Positions 55,317 to 63,248 of a stretch of DNA of 64,000 nt are shown piece after piece (the first letter of the stretch is position 1; every line of letters starts with the position of its first letter). Source of the stretch: Rhizobiales bacterium NRL2. GTDB taxonomy: Bacteria > Pseudomonadota > Alphaproteobacteria > Minwuiales > Minwuiaceae. The DNA is taken from the NCBI GenBank assembly GCA_001664005.1, contig CP016093.1:1371001-1435000 (forward strand), written 5' to 3'. Below the pieces are notes generated by a model that ran no database searches, had not been told where the DNA came from, and saw only the letters and a list, made by a program, of their open reading frames with translations. The position numbers and the translations under genes were made by a program.

Positions 55317-56206
55317 GGATGAGCAAGGAAAGCTTCAGAGTGTTCCGGGACGTCCTGAACCGGCATACCGGCAATATCCTGAGCGACGACAAGGAGTATC
55401 TGGTGCGCTCCCGGCTCGCGCCGCTGGCGACCCAGCTCGGGCTGCCGGACCTGGACGCCCTGGCCGCCCGGATGCACGGCCCGGCCTCCAATGAGGCGGT
55501 GGGCGGCCTGATCGACCGGATGACGACGCACGAGACCTCGTTCTTCCGCGACGTTGCGCCCTTCGAACGGCTGGCTTCGACGATCCTGCCCGAGCTCCTG
55601 CCCCGGCTGGGCATGGACAAGACCCTGCGCATCTGGAGCGCTGCCTGCTCCACGGGCCAGGAACCCTACAGTCTAGCCATCACGCTCAGCAGCTTCTTCC
55701 GCAGCCATCCGGGCTATCGCTACGAGATCACCGCCACCGATGTCTCGCAGCAGTCGATCGAACTGGCCAAGCGGGGAATCTATACCGATTTCGAGGCCCG
55801 CCGGGGCATCGGCGAGACCGACCTTCAGCGCTACATGGAGCCGCATGGCGACGGCAGCTGGCGGGTTCGGAACGAGATCCGACAGCACATCGCCTTCCGC
55901 ACCGACAACCTGCTGTCGCCGGCGGTGCCCGCCAATCGTTTCGACATCATCTTCTGCCGCAACGTGCTGATCTATTTCGACCGCGATGCCAAGCGCCAGA
56001 TCCTGGAGCGCCTGCCGCGCTATTTCCGCAATGGCGACGGATATCTGGTGCTGGGCGCGGCGGAATCGACGCTGGGCATCACCGACCTCTACCAACGCCC
56101 GGCCGGCCTCGCCTTCGGGGTGTTCACCCTGGCGCAGCCCGGGACCGCCGGCTCGACGGTCCGGCCGGCGGCGCCGTCACGCATGCCGCTGGCCAGTGGC
56201 GGCTGA
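55313..56206 (+). CDS. cheR: Chemotaxis protein methyltransferase CheR
   Basis: A 297-aa SAM-dependent enzyme that methylates chemoreceptor Glu residues. The N-terminal helical domain includes THETSFFRDVAPFERL near residue 78. The SAM site is IWSAACSTGQEPYSLAI near 107. Further marks are ATDVSQQSIELAKRGIY near 144 and DIIFCRNVLIYFDRDAK near 210. ATG 55313 overlaps the cheB stop (ATGA); an ATG two codons later is also possible. The tail (~275-297) is Pro/Ala-rich. The longer frame upstream lies inside cheB and is not used. Confidence 0.95.
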   Translation: MRMSKESFRVFRDVLNRHTGNILSDDKEYLVRSRLAPLATQLGLPDLDALAARMHGPASNEAVGGLIDRMTTHETSFFRDVAPFERLASTILPELLPRLGMDKTLRIWSAACSTGQEPYSLAITLSSFFRSHPGYRYEITATDVSQQSIELAKRGIYTDFEARRGIGETDLQRYMEPHGDGSWRVRNEIRQHIAFRTDNLLSPAVPANRFDIIFCRNVLIYFDRDAKRQILERLPRYFRNGDGYLVLGAAESTLGITDLYQRPAGLAFGVFTLAQPGTAGSTVRPAAPSRMPLASGG

Positions 56207-56328
56207 CTGACGCCGCCGTCCGCGGCGCGTGGTGGTGCGCCGCCAGGGCAGGATACCTGTCCGATCGCTTCCGATGACGATTTCCGGAGAGTAGCCCGCG
56301 GAAGCCCGCGGAGGCGCGGCGGGCTGCG

Positions 56329-56835
56329 TCAGTCGTTGAGCAGGGCGTCGATGGCGGCCTGATCCATGGCTTCCTTGCCGGTGCTGGGGCCGTGAAGCAG
56401 GGCGTCGTCGGCATGGGGTTCGCGCGCCGCCGTGGCGTTCAGGGAGGTGCGGGTGCCGTTGGATCCGGCGGTTTCGCTGAGGTGCTGACGGACGATCAGC
56501 AGGCGCTGGCTGACCAGATCCTGGAACCCGCAGGCCGTCAGCATGTCCATGCACCGCTGGCGCACGGCCGCGTCGGTTCCGGCGTCCTTCATGACCGTCT
56601 CGGCAGCGTTCATGATGTCGACGGCGGCCTGGGCAATGGTCTGGAGGCTCTCGTCGATCTGGGCGAGGCATTGCGTCTTCGCCGTCTCGTTGAGCGCTAT
56701 TCCGCCCTTGGCCGGACGCCGCTCCGCAGCCTCCACCACAGCATTGATGTAACTGATCGCTTCGTACGGCGACACAGGGGTCTTGCGCCCCTTGAGTGCA
56801 TCCACGTAGGGCGCGATCTCCGACTGCAGGCTCAT
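56329..56835 (-). CDS. CheZ-like protein phosphatase
   Basis: A 168-aa helical protein. MLTACGFQDLVSQRLLIVRQHL (starting near residue 98) corresponds to the CheZ catalytic helix ACxFQDLTGQR; the phosphatase pair would be D106 and Q110, spaced D-x3-Q as in CheZ. The C-terminal end AMDQAAIDALLND resembles the short CheZ/FliN-type tail SQxxIDALxx that binds CheY-P. So it probably dephosphorylates CheY. GGAGG precedes ATG 56835. It converges on cheR. Divergent enough that assignment is moderate. Confidence 0.75.
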   Translation of the reverse strand: MSLQSEIAPYVDALKGRKTPVSPYEAISYINAVVEAAERRPAKGGIALNETAKTQCLAQIDESLQTIAQAAVDIMNAAETVMKDAGTDAAVRQRCMDMLTACGFQDLVSQRLLIVRQHLSETAGSNGTRTSLNATAAREPHADDALLHGPSTGKEAMDQAAIDALLND

Positions 56836-56954
56836 GCGAACGTCCTCCTCGGCAGCCTTCGTCAGGACAGCGATTGTCGAGGCTAGCCGCGCCGGAACTG
56901 ACAAATTGTTAATTGCACTGAAAAAATCGCCGCGGCGGCGGGTTCGTTCCGGGA

Positions 56955-57509
56955 TCAGTCGCCGGGCGCGCCGAAGCCGGCGCCTTCGGCCATGCGCGCC
57001 AGGCCGTCGCCGTGCCGCGCCGGATCGATCTCCGCCTCCATCGCCGCCCGCTCCAACTGGCGGGCAGCGGCCGCGATCATCGTGTCGAAGCCGCCCTTGT
57101 CCCGGGGCGCCAGCGACTCGAGAGTGCGCGCGAGCAGGCGCAGCGGATCCCGCTTGAGGAACCGCCGGCCCGCCTCGGTTACCGCAACTTCCTTGGAACG
57201 TCCGTCGTGGCGCGAGGCGGCGCTGCTCAGCAGGCCGCGGCGGACCAGCGTCGAGACGGTCTGGGAGGCGCTGGCGGTCGAGGTGCTGTTGTATTCGGCG
57301 AACGCCTTGACCGTGCGCTCCCGGGGGCCGGCGCCGGCGAAGAAGCGCAGCGCGGCCCATTGCGAGGACCGCAATTCTCGAGCCTCGCCGACCGCATAGG
57401 TCATCGTCATCAAACGTTCCAGCATCTGGGCAGTCAGGTAGGCGGATTGCTCCGCCCCGTCGGCAGTCGGTTCGGATGGCATGAAACGATCTATTTCCTT
57501 CATCTCCAT
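56955..57509 (-). CDS. MarR-family transcriptional regulator
   Basis: A 184-aa winged-helix protein. ELRSSQWAALRFFAGAGPRERTVKAFAEYNSTSTASASQTVSTLVRRGLLSS is the MarR helix-turn-helix region (roughly residues 45-98). RHDGRSKEVAVTEAGRRFL is the wing. ATG 57509 has a GGAGG site 6 bases upstream. Its 480-bp upstream gap separates it from the 3-hydroxybutyrate dehydrogenase-like gene, a possible target. Ligand unknown. Confidence 0.87.
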   Translation of the reverse strand: MEMKEIDRFMPSEPTADGAEQSAYLTAQMLERLMTMTYAVGEARELRSSQWAALRFFAGAGPRERTVKAFAEYNSTSTASASQTVSTLVRRGLLSSAASRHDGRSKEVAVTEAGRRFLKRDPLRLLARTLESLAPRDKGGFDTMIAAAARQLERAAMEAEIDPARHGDGLARMAEGAGFGAPGD

Positions 57510-57989
57510 GCGGAGCCTCCTGGCGGGAGCCGACTCGGTCACACCGCCGGTGCGCCGGTCACGGGTAATAATGTGAACCCACTTTCCAGTAAACCACCGG
57601 ACGCCGACGTCGGACTCGCCGTCAAGTAGTACACATCACGATCATGACAGCTTGACGGACAAACCCCGCGCCGGACGCAACAAGGGCCGGCGATTACTGG
57701 ACATATTGCGACGATGCATACGCACAAGCCGGGCCGTCCGATCATTTTCGTGGCCAGAGCAAGTAAATAGCGCCGTCAGGCCCGGATCATTCCACTTTCG
57801 TTACATGTTTTCGCGGCCAGCACATCGGAACAGATTGTTGCCGCACCACCTCTCAAATCGCATTTCGATAAATACTGCAGCGCAAAAGTGAGATTGTTGC
57901 AACGCAAGAATTGCCTGTATCCTGACCATATTGCCACGGTGCACACTTACCGGGCAAAAGTTCTCGGCCGCTACGGAAGGGGTGCTTCG
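57510..57989. other. 480-bp intergenic region without a gene
   Basis: Lies between the MarR gene and the divergent SDR gene. It is visibly AT-richer than the coding DNA, especially 57700-57960. It holds an inverted repeat CGTCAAG (57620-57626) / CTTGACG (57651-57657) and two copies of AGATTGTTGC (near 57830 and 57890). It probably carries both promoters and operator sites. No convincing coding frame. Confidence 0.5.
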
Positions 57990-58775
57990 ATGACACGCCC
58001 GCAGAACGTTATCGTTACCGGATCAACCAGCGGAATCGGCCTGGGCACGGCGCATTCCTTCGCCCGGGCCGGCGCTCGGGTGGTGCTCAACGGCCGCCGT
58101 CTGAACGACGCCGCGGAGGCGGTGCTTTCCGAATTCCGTGAGCGCTATGGTCACGACAATGTGATCTTCGCCGCCTGCGACGTTGCCGATCCCGGCCAGG
58201 TCGAGGAGATGGTGTCAGGGACCGTCGACGCGTTCGGCAGCGTCGACGTGCTGGTCCAGAACGCCGGCATCCAGCATACGTCCAGCGTGCACGAGTTCCC
58301 GCTGGACAAGTGGGACCAGATCATCGCCGTCGACCTTTCCTCGGTCTTCTACGGTATCCGCGCCGCGCTGCCGCGCATGCTCGCCCAGGACTTCGGCCGC
58401 ATCATCAACGTCGCCTCGGTGCACGGCCTGGTCGCCTCGAAAGAGAAGGCCGCCTATGTCGCCGCCAAGCATGGCGTCGTCGGCCTGACAAAGGTGACGG
58501 CGCTCGAGACCGCGACCGTCAATATCACCTGCAACGCAATCTGCCCCGGCTGGGTGCTGACTCCCCTGGTGGAGAAACAGATCCACGCCCGCGCCCAGGC
58601 CAACGGCACGAGTTTCGACGAGGAAAAGCGGAAGCTGGTGGCGGAAAAGCAGCCGTCGCAGGAATTCGCCACGCCCGAGCAGATCGGCGCCCTGGCGGTC
58701 TTCCTCGCCTCGGAAGCCGCGGCCCAGATCACCGGCCAGGCCCTGCCCGTCGATGGCGGCTGGACCGCCCAGTAG
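57990..58775 (+). CDS. 3-hydroxybutyrate dehydrogenase-like SDR
   Basis: A 261-aa SDR close to D-3-hydroxybutyrate dehydrogenase, interconverting 3-hydroxybutyrate and acetoacetate with NAD. The Rossmann motif is TGSTSGIGLGTA, with NAGIQH near 90, INVASVHGLVASKEKAAYVAAKHGVVGLTK giving Ser, Tyr and Lys (YxxxK intact), and NAICPGWVLTPLVEKQI. The last block is typical of BdhA. GGAAGGGG lies upstream of ATG 57990. It fits polyhydroxybutyrate or ketone-body use. Confidence 0.87.
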   Translation: MTRPQNVIVTGSTSGIGLGTAHSFARAGARVVLNGRRLNDAAEAVLSEFRERYGHDNVIFAACDVADPGQVEEMVSGTVDAFGSVDVLVQNAGIQHTSSVHEFPLDKWDQIIAVDLSSVFYGIRAALPRMLAQDFGRIINVASVHGLVASKEKAAYVAAKHGVVGLTKVTALETATVNITCNAICPGWVLTPLVEKQIHARAQANGTSFDEEKRKLVAEKQPSQEFATPEQIGALAVFLASEAAAQITGQALPVDGGWTAQ

Positions 58776-58907
58776 AGCAGGGACGGCGACACTTGCCGGC
58801 GGATCGGGACGCCGTCCTCTCCGAAGCACCTGTGACGGACGACATTCGGCGGACCGCCCCGGCGCGGTAGACTTCCGCACATCTGATCACGACGAGTGGA
58901 TTGCGCC

Positions 58908-59396
58908 ATGTGGATCGGGAATTCGGGCCGCGCGGCCTGCGCGGCGGCGGCCGCCGCCGCCTTGCTGGCGGTGGCGGGCTGCGAAAGCGCGACGGAACCG
59001 CTCGACGGCGTGGCGGTGGCCGATGTCCAGGTCCGGCGTTCCGCGACCGTGGCGGCCACGGCGCTGCCGTCCGGACTACGTGAGAGCATGCTGGCGATCG
59101 TGCCGGGCTGCGCCGGCGGCGGCGCCCCTCACGACGCCCTGGTCGAGGTGCTGGCGGTCCGGCGCGACCGGGATGCCGGCTCCCAGCGCAGGCAGGGCGT
59201 CACGCTCACCGCCGAGGTGACCTTCGTCGCCCGCGGTTCGGAGCGCCGCACCGGTCCCTGGCGCGTCAGCGTCTCCACGGTGGGAACCAGTCTGCCCGGC
59301 GCGCCGTCGGGCAATCCGGAGACAGTGCTGTCGAACCTGTTCGCTGCCGCCGTCTGCCGCGAGGTCTTCGGCGCGGAACACGCCCTGGGCGGCTGA
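58908..59396 (+). CDS. Putative lipoprotein, paralogue of the convergent gene
   Basis: A 162-aa protein with a lipoprotein signal (long Ala stretch then LLAVAGC, lipid Cys near residue 24). The mature domain shows ...MLAIVPGC, a central beta-rich part and the tail NLFAAAVCREVFGAE. These align with the MMATMPRC and SRSFAETVCKDVFGVD segments of the convergent lipoprotein at 59406-59927, so the two are paralogues. A GTG four codons earlier is an alternative start. Function unknown; probably membrane-attached in the periplasm. Confidence 0.75.
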   Translation: MWIGNSGRAACAAAAAAALLAVAGCESATEPLDGVAVADVQVRRSATVAATALPSGLRESMLAIVPGCAGGGAPHDALVEVLAVRRDRDAGSQRRQGVTLTAEVTFVARGSERRTGPWRVSVSTVGTSLPGAPSGNPETVLSNLFAAAVCREVFGAEHALGG

Positions 59397-59405
59397 GGGC
59401 GACAA

Positions 59406-59927
59406 CTACTCGGGTTTGAGGTCCACTCCGAAGACGTCCTTGCAGACCGTTTCCGCGAAGCTGCGTGAGAGCTTGGCGGCCGCATTCGACATCATCGCAG
59501 CGCCAACGATGCCGCCCCAAAAGAAGCTCTCCTCCACGAAATACTCACCTGTCACCTTGTTGGTTGAAAGGTCTACGAACCTGACGCGACCAGAAAGCTC
59601 CATGTCATCCCCGATAAGCAAGGCCTTCGCCGTGTTTGCTTCCTTGAAGTCCGTGACGGTGATCTCGGCACGATGAGAACGCGCTCCCAGCGCACAACGC
59701 GGCATCGTCGCCATCATCTGGCTGTTCAACTGCGCGTCGAGCTCGGGCAGTGGGCGCGGCAGATTGTTGATCACAGCCACCTCGCTGGCGCGCGTGTTCG
59801 CGATTTCCTGCTCGGTTCCCGCCGAAACGACGGCAGTGTCCGATGTCGAACAGGCGGCGAGCAGTGCGAAGGCTGTCACGGCAAGTGCAGCCCGCCCATA
59901 CGCGAACGCGCCAAAGTTGCTATTCAT
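59406..59927 (-). CDS. Putative lipoprotein, lower GC, paralogue of the facing gene
   Basis: A 173-aa lipoprotein: signal RAALAVTAFALLAAC with the lipid Cys near residue 26. The mature part is about 145 residues, ending ETVCKDVFGVDLKPE. A segment near 130-145 (FFWGGIVGAAMMSNAAAKL) is Gly/Ala-rich and could insert in a membrane. GGAGG precedes ATG 59927. Base composition is noticeably less GC-rich than its neighbours, and it lies 272 bp from the 3' end of tRNA-Thr, hinting at acquisition. Function unknown. Confidence 0.78.
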   Translation of the reverse strand: MNSNFGAFAYGRAALAVTAFALLAACSTSDTAVVSAGTEQEIANTRASEVAVINNLPRPLPELDAQLNSQMMATMPRCALGARSHRAEITVTDFKEANTAKALLIGDDMELSGRVRFVDLSTNKVTGEYFVEESFFWGGIVGAAMMSNAAAKLSRSFAETVCKDVFGVDLKPE

Positions 59928-60199
59928 TAAGTCCCTCCGGTTCACGTCGCCCCCAGCAACTTTTACGAGAGTACGCGCTGCGTCCGGATGGATTGACCGA
60001 ATTCGAGTCGATACCGGCCTCGCACCTGCCGCATGCCTCGTCCGGCAGCAGGTATTCAAACCAATTCTCTGGAAACTCTTGGAGCGCGCGCACGACTCGG
60101 GTGACCGAGGACCCAAGTCTGATAATGACACTTCTATTGCCATTCCACCGAGCATTGGCTGATGGCTTCAGGAATAATCAGCGATTTCAATGGGAAAAC
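59928..60199. other. 272-bp intergenic region left of tRNA-Thr
   Basis: AT-richer than the window average and without a convincing coding frame. It must hold the lipoprotein promoter. No integrase remnant or repeated tRNA 3' end is visible in it. Confidence 0.4.
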
Positions 60200-60274
<75 letters not shown>

Positions 60275-60436
60275 ACGGGCGGGTGCTGTACCCCAACCCT
60301 CGGGAACGGTCAACCGGCTTGCGCCGGGCCTTTCATGGTGAATCGCCTGCCGGTCCCCCGCCCGGGCCTCCGCCCCTGGCCAGAGGGGAGGGCGGTCCCG
60401 CGCGCCGTTCCTCCGGCCATCCCTTGCAATCCGATT

Positions 60437-60484
60437 AACATGATACGAAATCATTGCGAGATACGCGGATTTATGTATCATGTT
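60437..60484. promoter_or_regulatory. Inverted-repeat operator candidate upstream of paaA
   Basis: AACATGATAC (60437-60446) and GTATCATGTT (60475-60484) are perfect 10-bp inverted arms 28 bases apart, in an AT-rich patch ending 44 bases before the paaA ATG. Inside it GATACG recurs near 60442 and 60460. This is the expected place for an operator of a phenylacetate regulator, but no paaR/paaX gene is in the window. Confidence 0.6.
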
Positions 60485-60528
60485 GCGCCAATGCCCGGCT
60501 GGGACCGGCAGCGATCGGGAGGACAGCG

Positions 60529-61503
60529 ATGAACGATCAGGTCAGGGCCGTCGAGACCGACGATCCGGAGCGCGAGGCCGGCTTCCAGGCGCATATCGAC
60601 GCGGAGAAGCGGATCGAGCCGCGCGACTGGATGCCCGAGCGCTACCGCAAGTTCATGATCCGCCAGATTTCCCAGCACGCGCATTCGGAATATGTCGGCA
60701 TGCTGCCGGAGGGCAACTGGATTACCCGCGCGCCGACGCTCCGCCGCAAGGCCGCGCTGCTGGCCAAGATCCAGGACGAGGCCGGCCACGCCGCCTATCT
60801 CTACTCGGCCGCCGAGACGCTTGGCGCCAGCCGCGACCAGGTGCTGGAGGACCTGCATTCGGGCAAGGCCAAGTATTCGTCGATCTTCAATTATCCGGCG
60901 CTGACCTGGGCCGATATCGGCGCCATCGGCTGGCTGGTCGACGGCGCCGCGATCGTCAATCAGGTCGCGCTCTGCCGCACCTCCTACGGCCCCTATGCCC
61001 GGGCCATGGTGCGCATCTGCAAGGAAGAGAGCTTCCACCAGCGCCAGGGCTTCGAGATCATGACCGTGCTGGCGCACGGCGCGCCGGAACAGAAGGCGAT
61101 GGCGCAGGACGCGCTGGACCGGTGGTGGTGGCCGGTGCTGATGATGTTCGGTCCGCACGACGCCGACTCGCCGAACTCGGCGACGTCCTTCAAGTGGAAG
61201 GTCAAGCGCCAGTCGAACGACGAGCTGCGCCAGAAGTTCGTCGACATGACCGTGGCCCAGGCCGAGTTCCTGGGCCTGAAGATTCCCGACGACGATCTGA
61301 AATGGAACGAGGCGCGCGGCCATTATGACTTCGGCCGGATCGACTGGGACGAGTTCTGGCGGGTCGTGAAGGGCAACGGGCTCTGCAACCGCGACCGGCT
61401 GCGCAACCGCCGCGAGGCTTACGAGAACGGCGCCTGGGTGCGCGAGGCCGCCCTGGCCCACGCCGAGAAGAAGCGCGCTCGCGCGGGCCGCGAGGCCGCC
61501 TGA
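60529..61503 (+). CDS. paaA: Phenylacetyl-CoA 1,2-epoxidase catalytic subunit PaaA
   Basis: A 324-aa ferritin-like diiron subunit that forms the ring 1,2-epoxide of phenylacetyl-CoA with O2. [38 protein letters not shown], read as [19 protein letters not shown], is at residues ~45-65. The iron-ligand motifs [13 protein letters not shown] (ExxH, near 81) and [15 protein letters not shown] (near 165) are intact. GGAGGA is 9 bases upstream of ATG 60529. First of paaA-B-C-D-E. Confidence 0.96.
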   Translation: MNDQVRAVETDDPEREAGFQAHIDAEKRIEPRDWMPERYRKFMIRQISQHAHSEYVGMLPEGNWITRAPTLRRKAALLAKIQDEAGHAAYLYSAAETLGASRDQVLEDLHSGKAKYSSIFNYPALTWADIGAIGWLVDGAAIVNQVALCRTSYGPYARAMVRICKEESFHQRQGFEIMTVLAHGAPEQKAMAQDALDRWWWPVLMMFGPHDADSPNSATSFKWKVKRQSNDELRQKFVDMTVAQAEFLGLKIPDDDLKWNEARGHYDFGRIDWDEFWRVVKGNGLCNRDRLRNRREAYENGAWVREAALAHAEKKRARAGREAA

Positions 61504-61519
61504 TCAGGAGGACGAGGCG

Positions 61520-61810
61520 ATGAGCAATCGCAAGGAATGGCCGCTGTGGGAAGTCTTCATCCGCAGCCGCGAGGGCCTGAACCACAAACACGCCGGCAGC
61601 CTGCACGCCCCGGACGCCGAGATGGCTATCCAGAACGCCCGCGATCTCTACACGCGGCGCTCCGAGGGCGTCTCCATCTGGGTGGTGAGGTCGGCCGATA
61701 TCGTCGCCTCCGACCCGGACGACAAGGACATGCTGTTCGATCCGGCGGCGGGCAAGGTCTACCGCCATCCGACCTTCTATTCGGTGCCCGACGGGGTGGA
61801 GAACATCTGA
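61520..61810 (+). CDS. paaB: Phenylacetyl-CoA epoxidase subunit PaaB
   Basis: A 96-aa small subunit that bridges PaaA-PaaC dimers in the epoxidase. Family marks: EWPLWEVFIRSREGLNHKHAGSLHAPDAEMA then NARDLYTRRSEGVSIWVVRS, and the C-terminal FYSVPDGVENI. Its TGA overlaps the paaC ATG by one base (TGATG at 61808-61812). Confidence 0.95.
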   Translation: MSNRKEWPLWEVFIRSREGLNHKHAGSLHAPDAEMAIQNARDLYTRRSEGVSIWVVRSADIVASDPDDKDMLFDPAAGKVYRHPTFYSVPDGVENI

Positions 61811-62580
61811 TGGCGCCGCCGACATACGACCGGGCGCTGTTCCGCTACCTGCTGCGGCTGGGCGACACGGCGCACGTACTCTGCCACCGTCTGGGCGAGT
61901 GGTGCGGCCACGGCCCGGTGATGGAGGAGGACATCGCGCTGACCAATGTGGCGCTGGACCTCATCGGCCAGGCGCGGCTGTTCTACCAGTACGCTGGCGA
62001 GGTCGAGGGCGCGGGCCGCACGGAGGACGACCTCGCCTTCCTGCGTCCCGAGCGGGACATGAACAACCTGCTGCTGGTCGAGCAACCCAACGGCGACTAC
62101 GCGCAGACCATGGCGCGGCAGTTCCTGTTCGACAGCTACAACCTGCTGCTGATGCAGGCGTTCGAGCGCTCCGGCGACACGCGGATCGCGGAGATCGCCG
62201 CCAAGGCGGTCAAGGAGGTCGCCTATCACCGCCGCCATTCCGCCGGCTGGGTAATCCGCATGGGCGACGGCACCGGGGAAAGCCATCGGCGCATGACCGA
62301 CGGCATGGCCGCGCTGTTCGGCTTCACCGCCGAGTTCTTCGAGATGGACGAGGTCGACCGCATGATGGCCGAGGCCGGGGTCGGCCCCGATCTCGGCGCG
62401 CTCCGCGAGCCCTGGGAGCGGGATGTCCGCGCCGTCCTCGACGAGGCGACGCTGGACTGGCCGGATCAGGGCTGGTCCGTCGTCGGCGGGCGCCTGGAAG
62501 GCAGGCATTCCGAGCATCTGGGCTACATGCTGACCGAGATGCAGTTCATGCAGCGGACCTATCCGGGGCTGAACTGGTAG
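61810..62580 (+). CDS. paaC: Phenylacetyl-CoA epoxidase structural subunit PaaC
   Basis: A 256-aa ferritin-like subunit that pairs with PaaA without its own catalytic iron site. YLLRLGDTAHVLCHRLGEWCGHGPVMEEDIALTNVALDLIGQAR spans residues ~13-56, shown by LGEWCGHGPVMEEDIALTN. Later blocks are LAFLRPERDMNNLLLVEQPNGDYAQT and KAVKEVAYHRRHSAGWVIRMGDGT. The C-terminus ends EHLGYMLTEMQFMQRTYPG. Start ATG 61810. Confidence 0.95.
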   Translation: MAPPTYDRALFRYLLRLGDTAHVLCHRLGEWCGHGPVMEEDIALTNVALDLIGQARLFYQYAGEVEGAGRTEDDLAFLRPERDMNNLLLVEQPNGDYAQTMARQFLFDSYNLLLMQAFERSGDTRIAEIAAKAVKEVAYHRRHSAGWVIRMGDGTGESHRRMTDGMAALFGFTAEFFEMDEVDRMMAEAGVGPDLGALREPWERDVRAVLDEATLDWPDQGWSVVGGRLEGRHSEHLGYMLTEMQFMQRTYPGLNW

Positions 62581-62591
62581 AGGCGGACCCC

Positions 62592-63095
62592 ATGGCCACC
62601 GAGACCCTTCCCACGCTCGACGATGTCTGGGCCATGCTGGCCGAGGTGCCGGACCCGGAGATCCCCAATCTCAGCCTGCTCGACCTCGGCGTCATCCGCG
62701 GCGTCGAACTGGCCGATGACGGCGGCGCGGTGGTGAAGATGTCGCCGACCTATACCGGTTGTCCGGCGACAGACATGATGAAGCTGCTGATCCACGAGCG
62801 GCTGGTCGCGGGCGGCTGCCGGGCGGTGACCGTGGACGTCGTGCTCTCGCCCGCCTGGTCGACCGACGAGATCACAGAGCGCGGCCGCGAGAAGCTCAGG
62901 GAAGCCGGCATCGCCCCGCCCGTCGGGCGTTCGACCGACAAGCGTCACCTGCTGGGGGAGACGCCCGACGTCGCCTGTCCCCATTGCGGGGCCGCCGACA
63001 CCAGAATGCTGAGTCCCTTCGGCTCCACCGCCTGCAAGGCGCTCTTCCAGTGCAATGCGTGCCTGGAGCCCTTCGACTACTTCAAGTGCCACTGA
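62592..63095 (+). CDS. paaD: Phenylacetyl-CoA epoxidase maturation protein PaaD
   Basis: A 167-aa protein with a MIP18/DUF59 domain (VPDPEIPNLSLLDLGVIRGVEL; SPTYTGCPATDMM) and a C-terminal zinc-ribbon-like part, CPHCGAADT...FQCNACLEPFDYFKCH. It is needed for active epoxidase, probably in Fe-S or iron delivery to PaaE or PaaA. ATG 62592 lies 11 bp after paaC. A paired-hairpin repeat separates it from paaE. Confidence 0.94.
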   Translation: MATETLPTLDDVWAMLAEVPDPEIPNLSLLDLGVIRGVELADDGGAVVKMSPTYTGCPATDMMKLLIHERLVAGGCRAVTVDVVLSPAWSTDEITERGREKLREAGIAPPVGRSTDKRHLLGETPDVACPHCGAADTRMLSPFGSTACKALFQCNACLEPFDYFKCH

Positions 63096-63130
63096 CGATG
63101 ACCGGTTCGGGAGTCAGACATCCTTGTGTC

Positions 63131-63210
63131 ATGCCCGCTTCATGCGGGCATCCGGTCAAATCAAACGACCTGCGGCGAAGCCGCTCCGGACCCCCGCACA
63201 AGGCGGGGGT
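63131..63210. repeat. Paired-hairpin intergenic element, copy 5 (inside paa operon)
   Basis: 63131-63151 has 8-bp arms ATGCCCGC/GCGGGCAT around TTCAT. 63190-63210 has 8-bp arms ACCCCCGC/GCGGGGGT around ACAAG. It fills most of the 153-bp paaD-paaE gap, the only copy between genes of the same direction and pathway. Confidence 0.82.
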
Positions 63211-63248
63211 GACAGTATTGCTGCCGTTTCGAGGCGGAGGATGAGTCC

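Noticed and set aside
56303-56325. AGCCCGC/GCGGGCT stem between cheR and the CheZ-like gene
   Set aside because: Only 7 bp, no T tract, and expected by chance at this GC content.
57652-57891. 79-aa open frame in the MarR-SDR gap
   Set aside because: Basic, unstructured translation, no ribosome site, AT-rich region; unlikely to be a gene.
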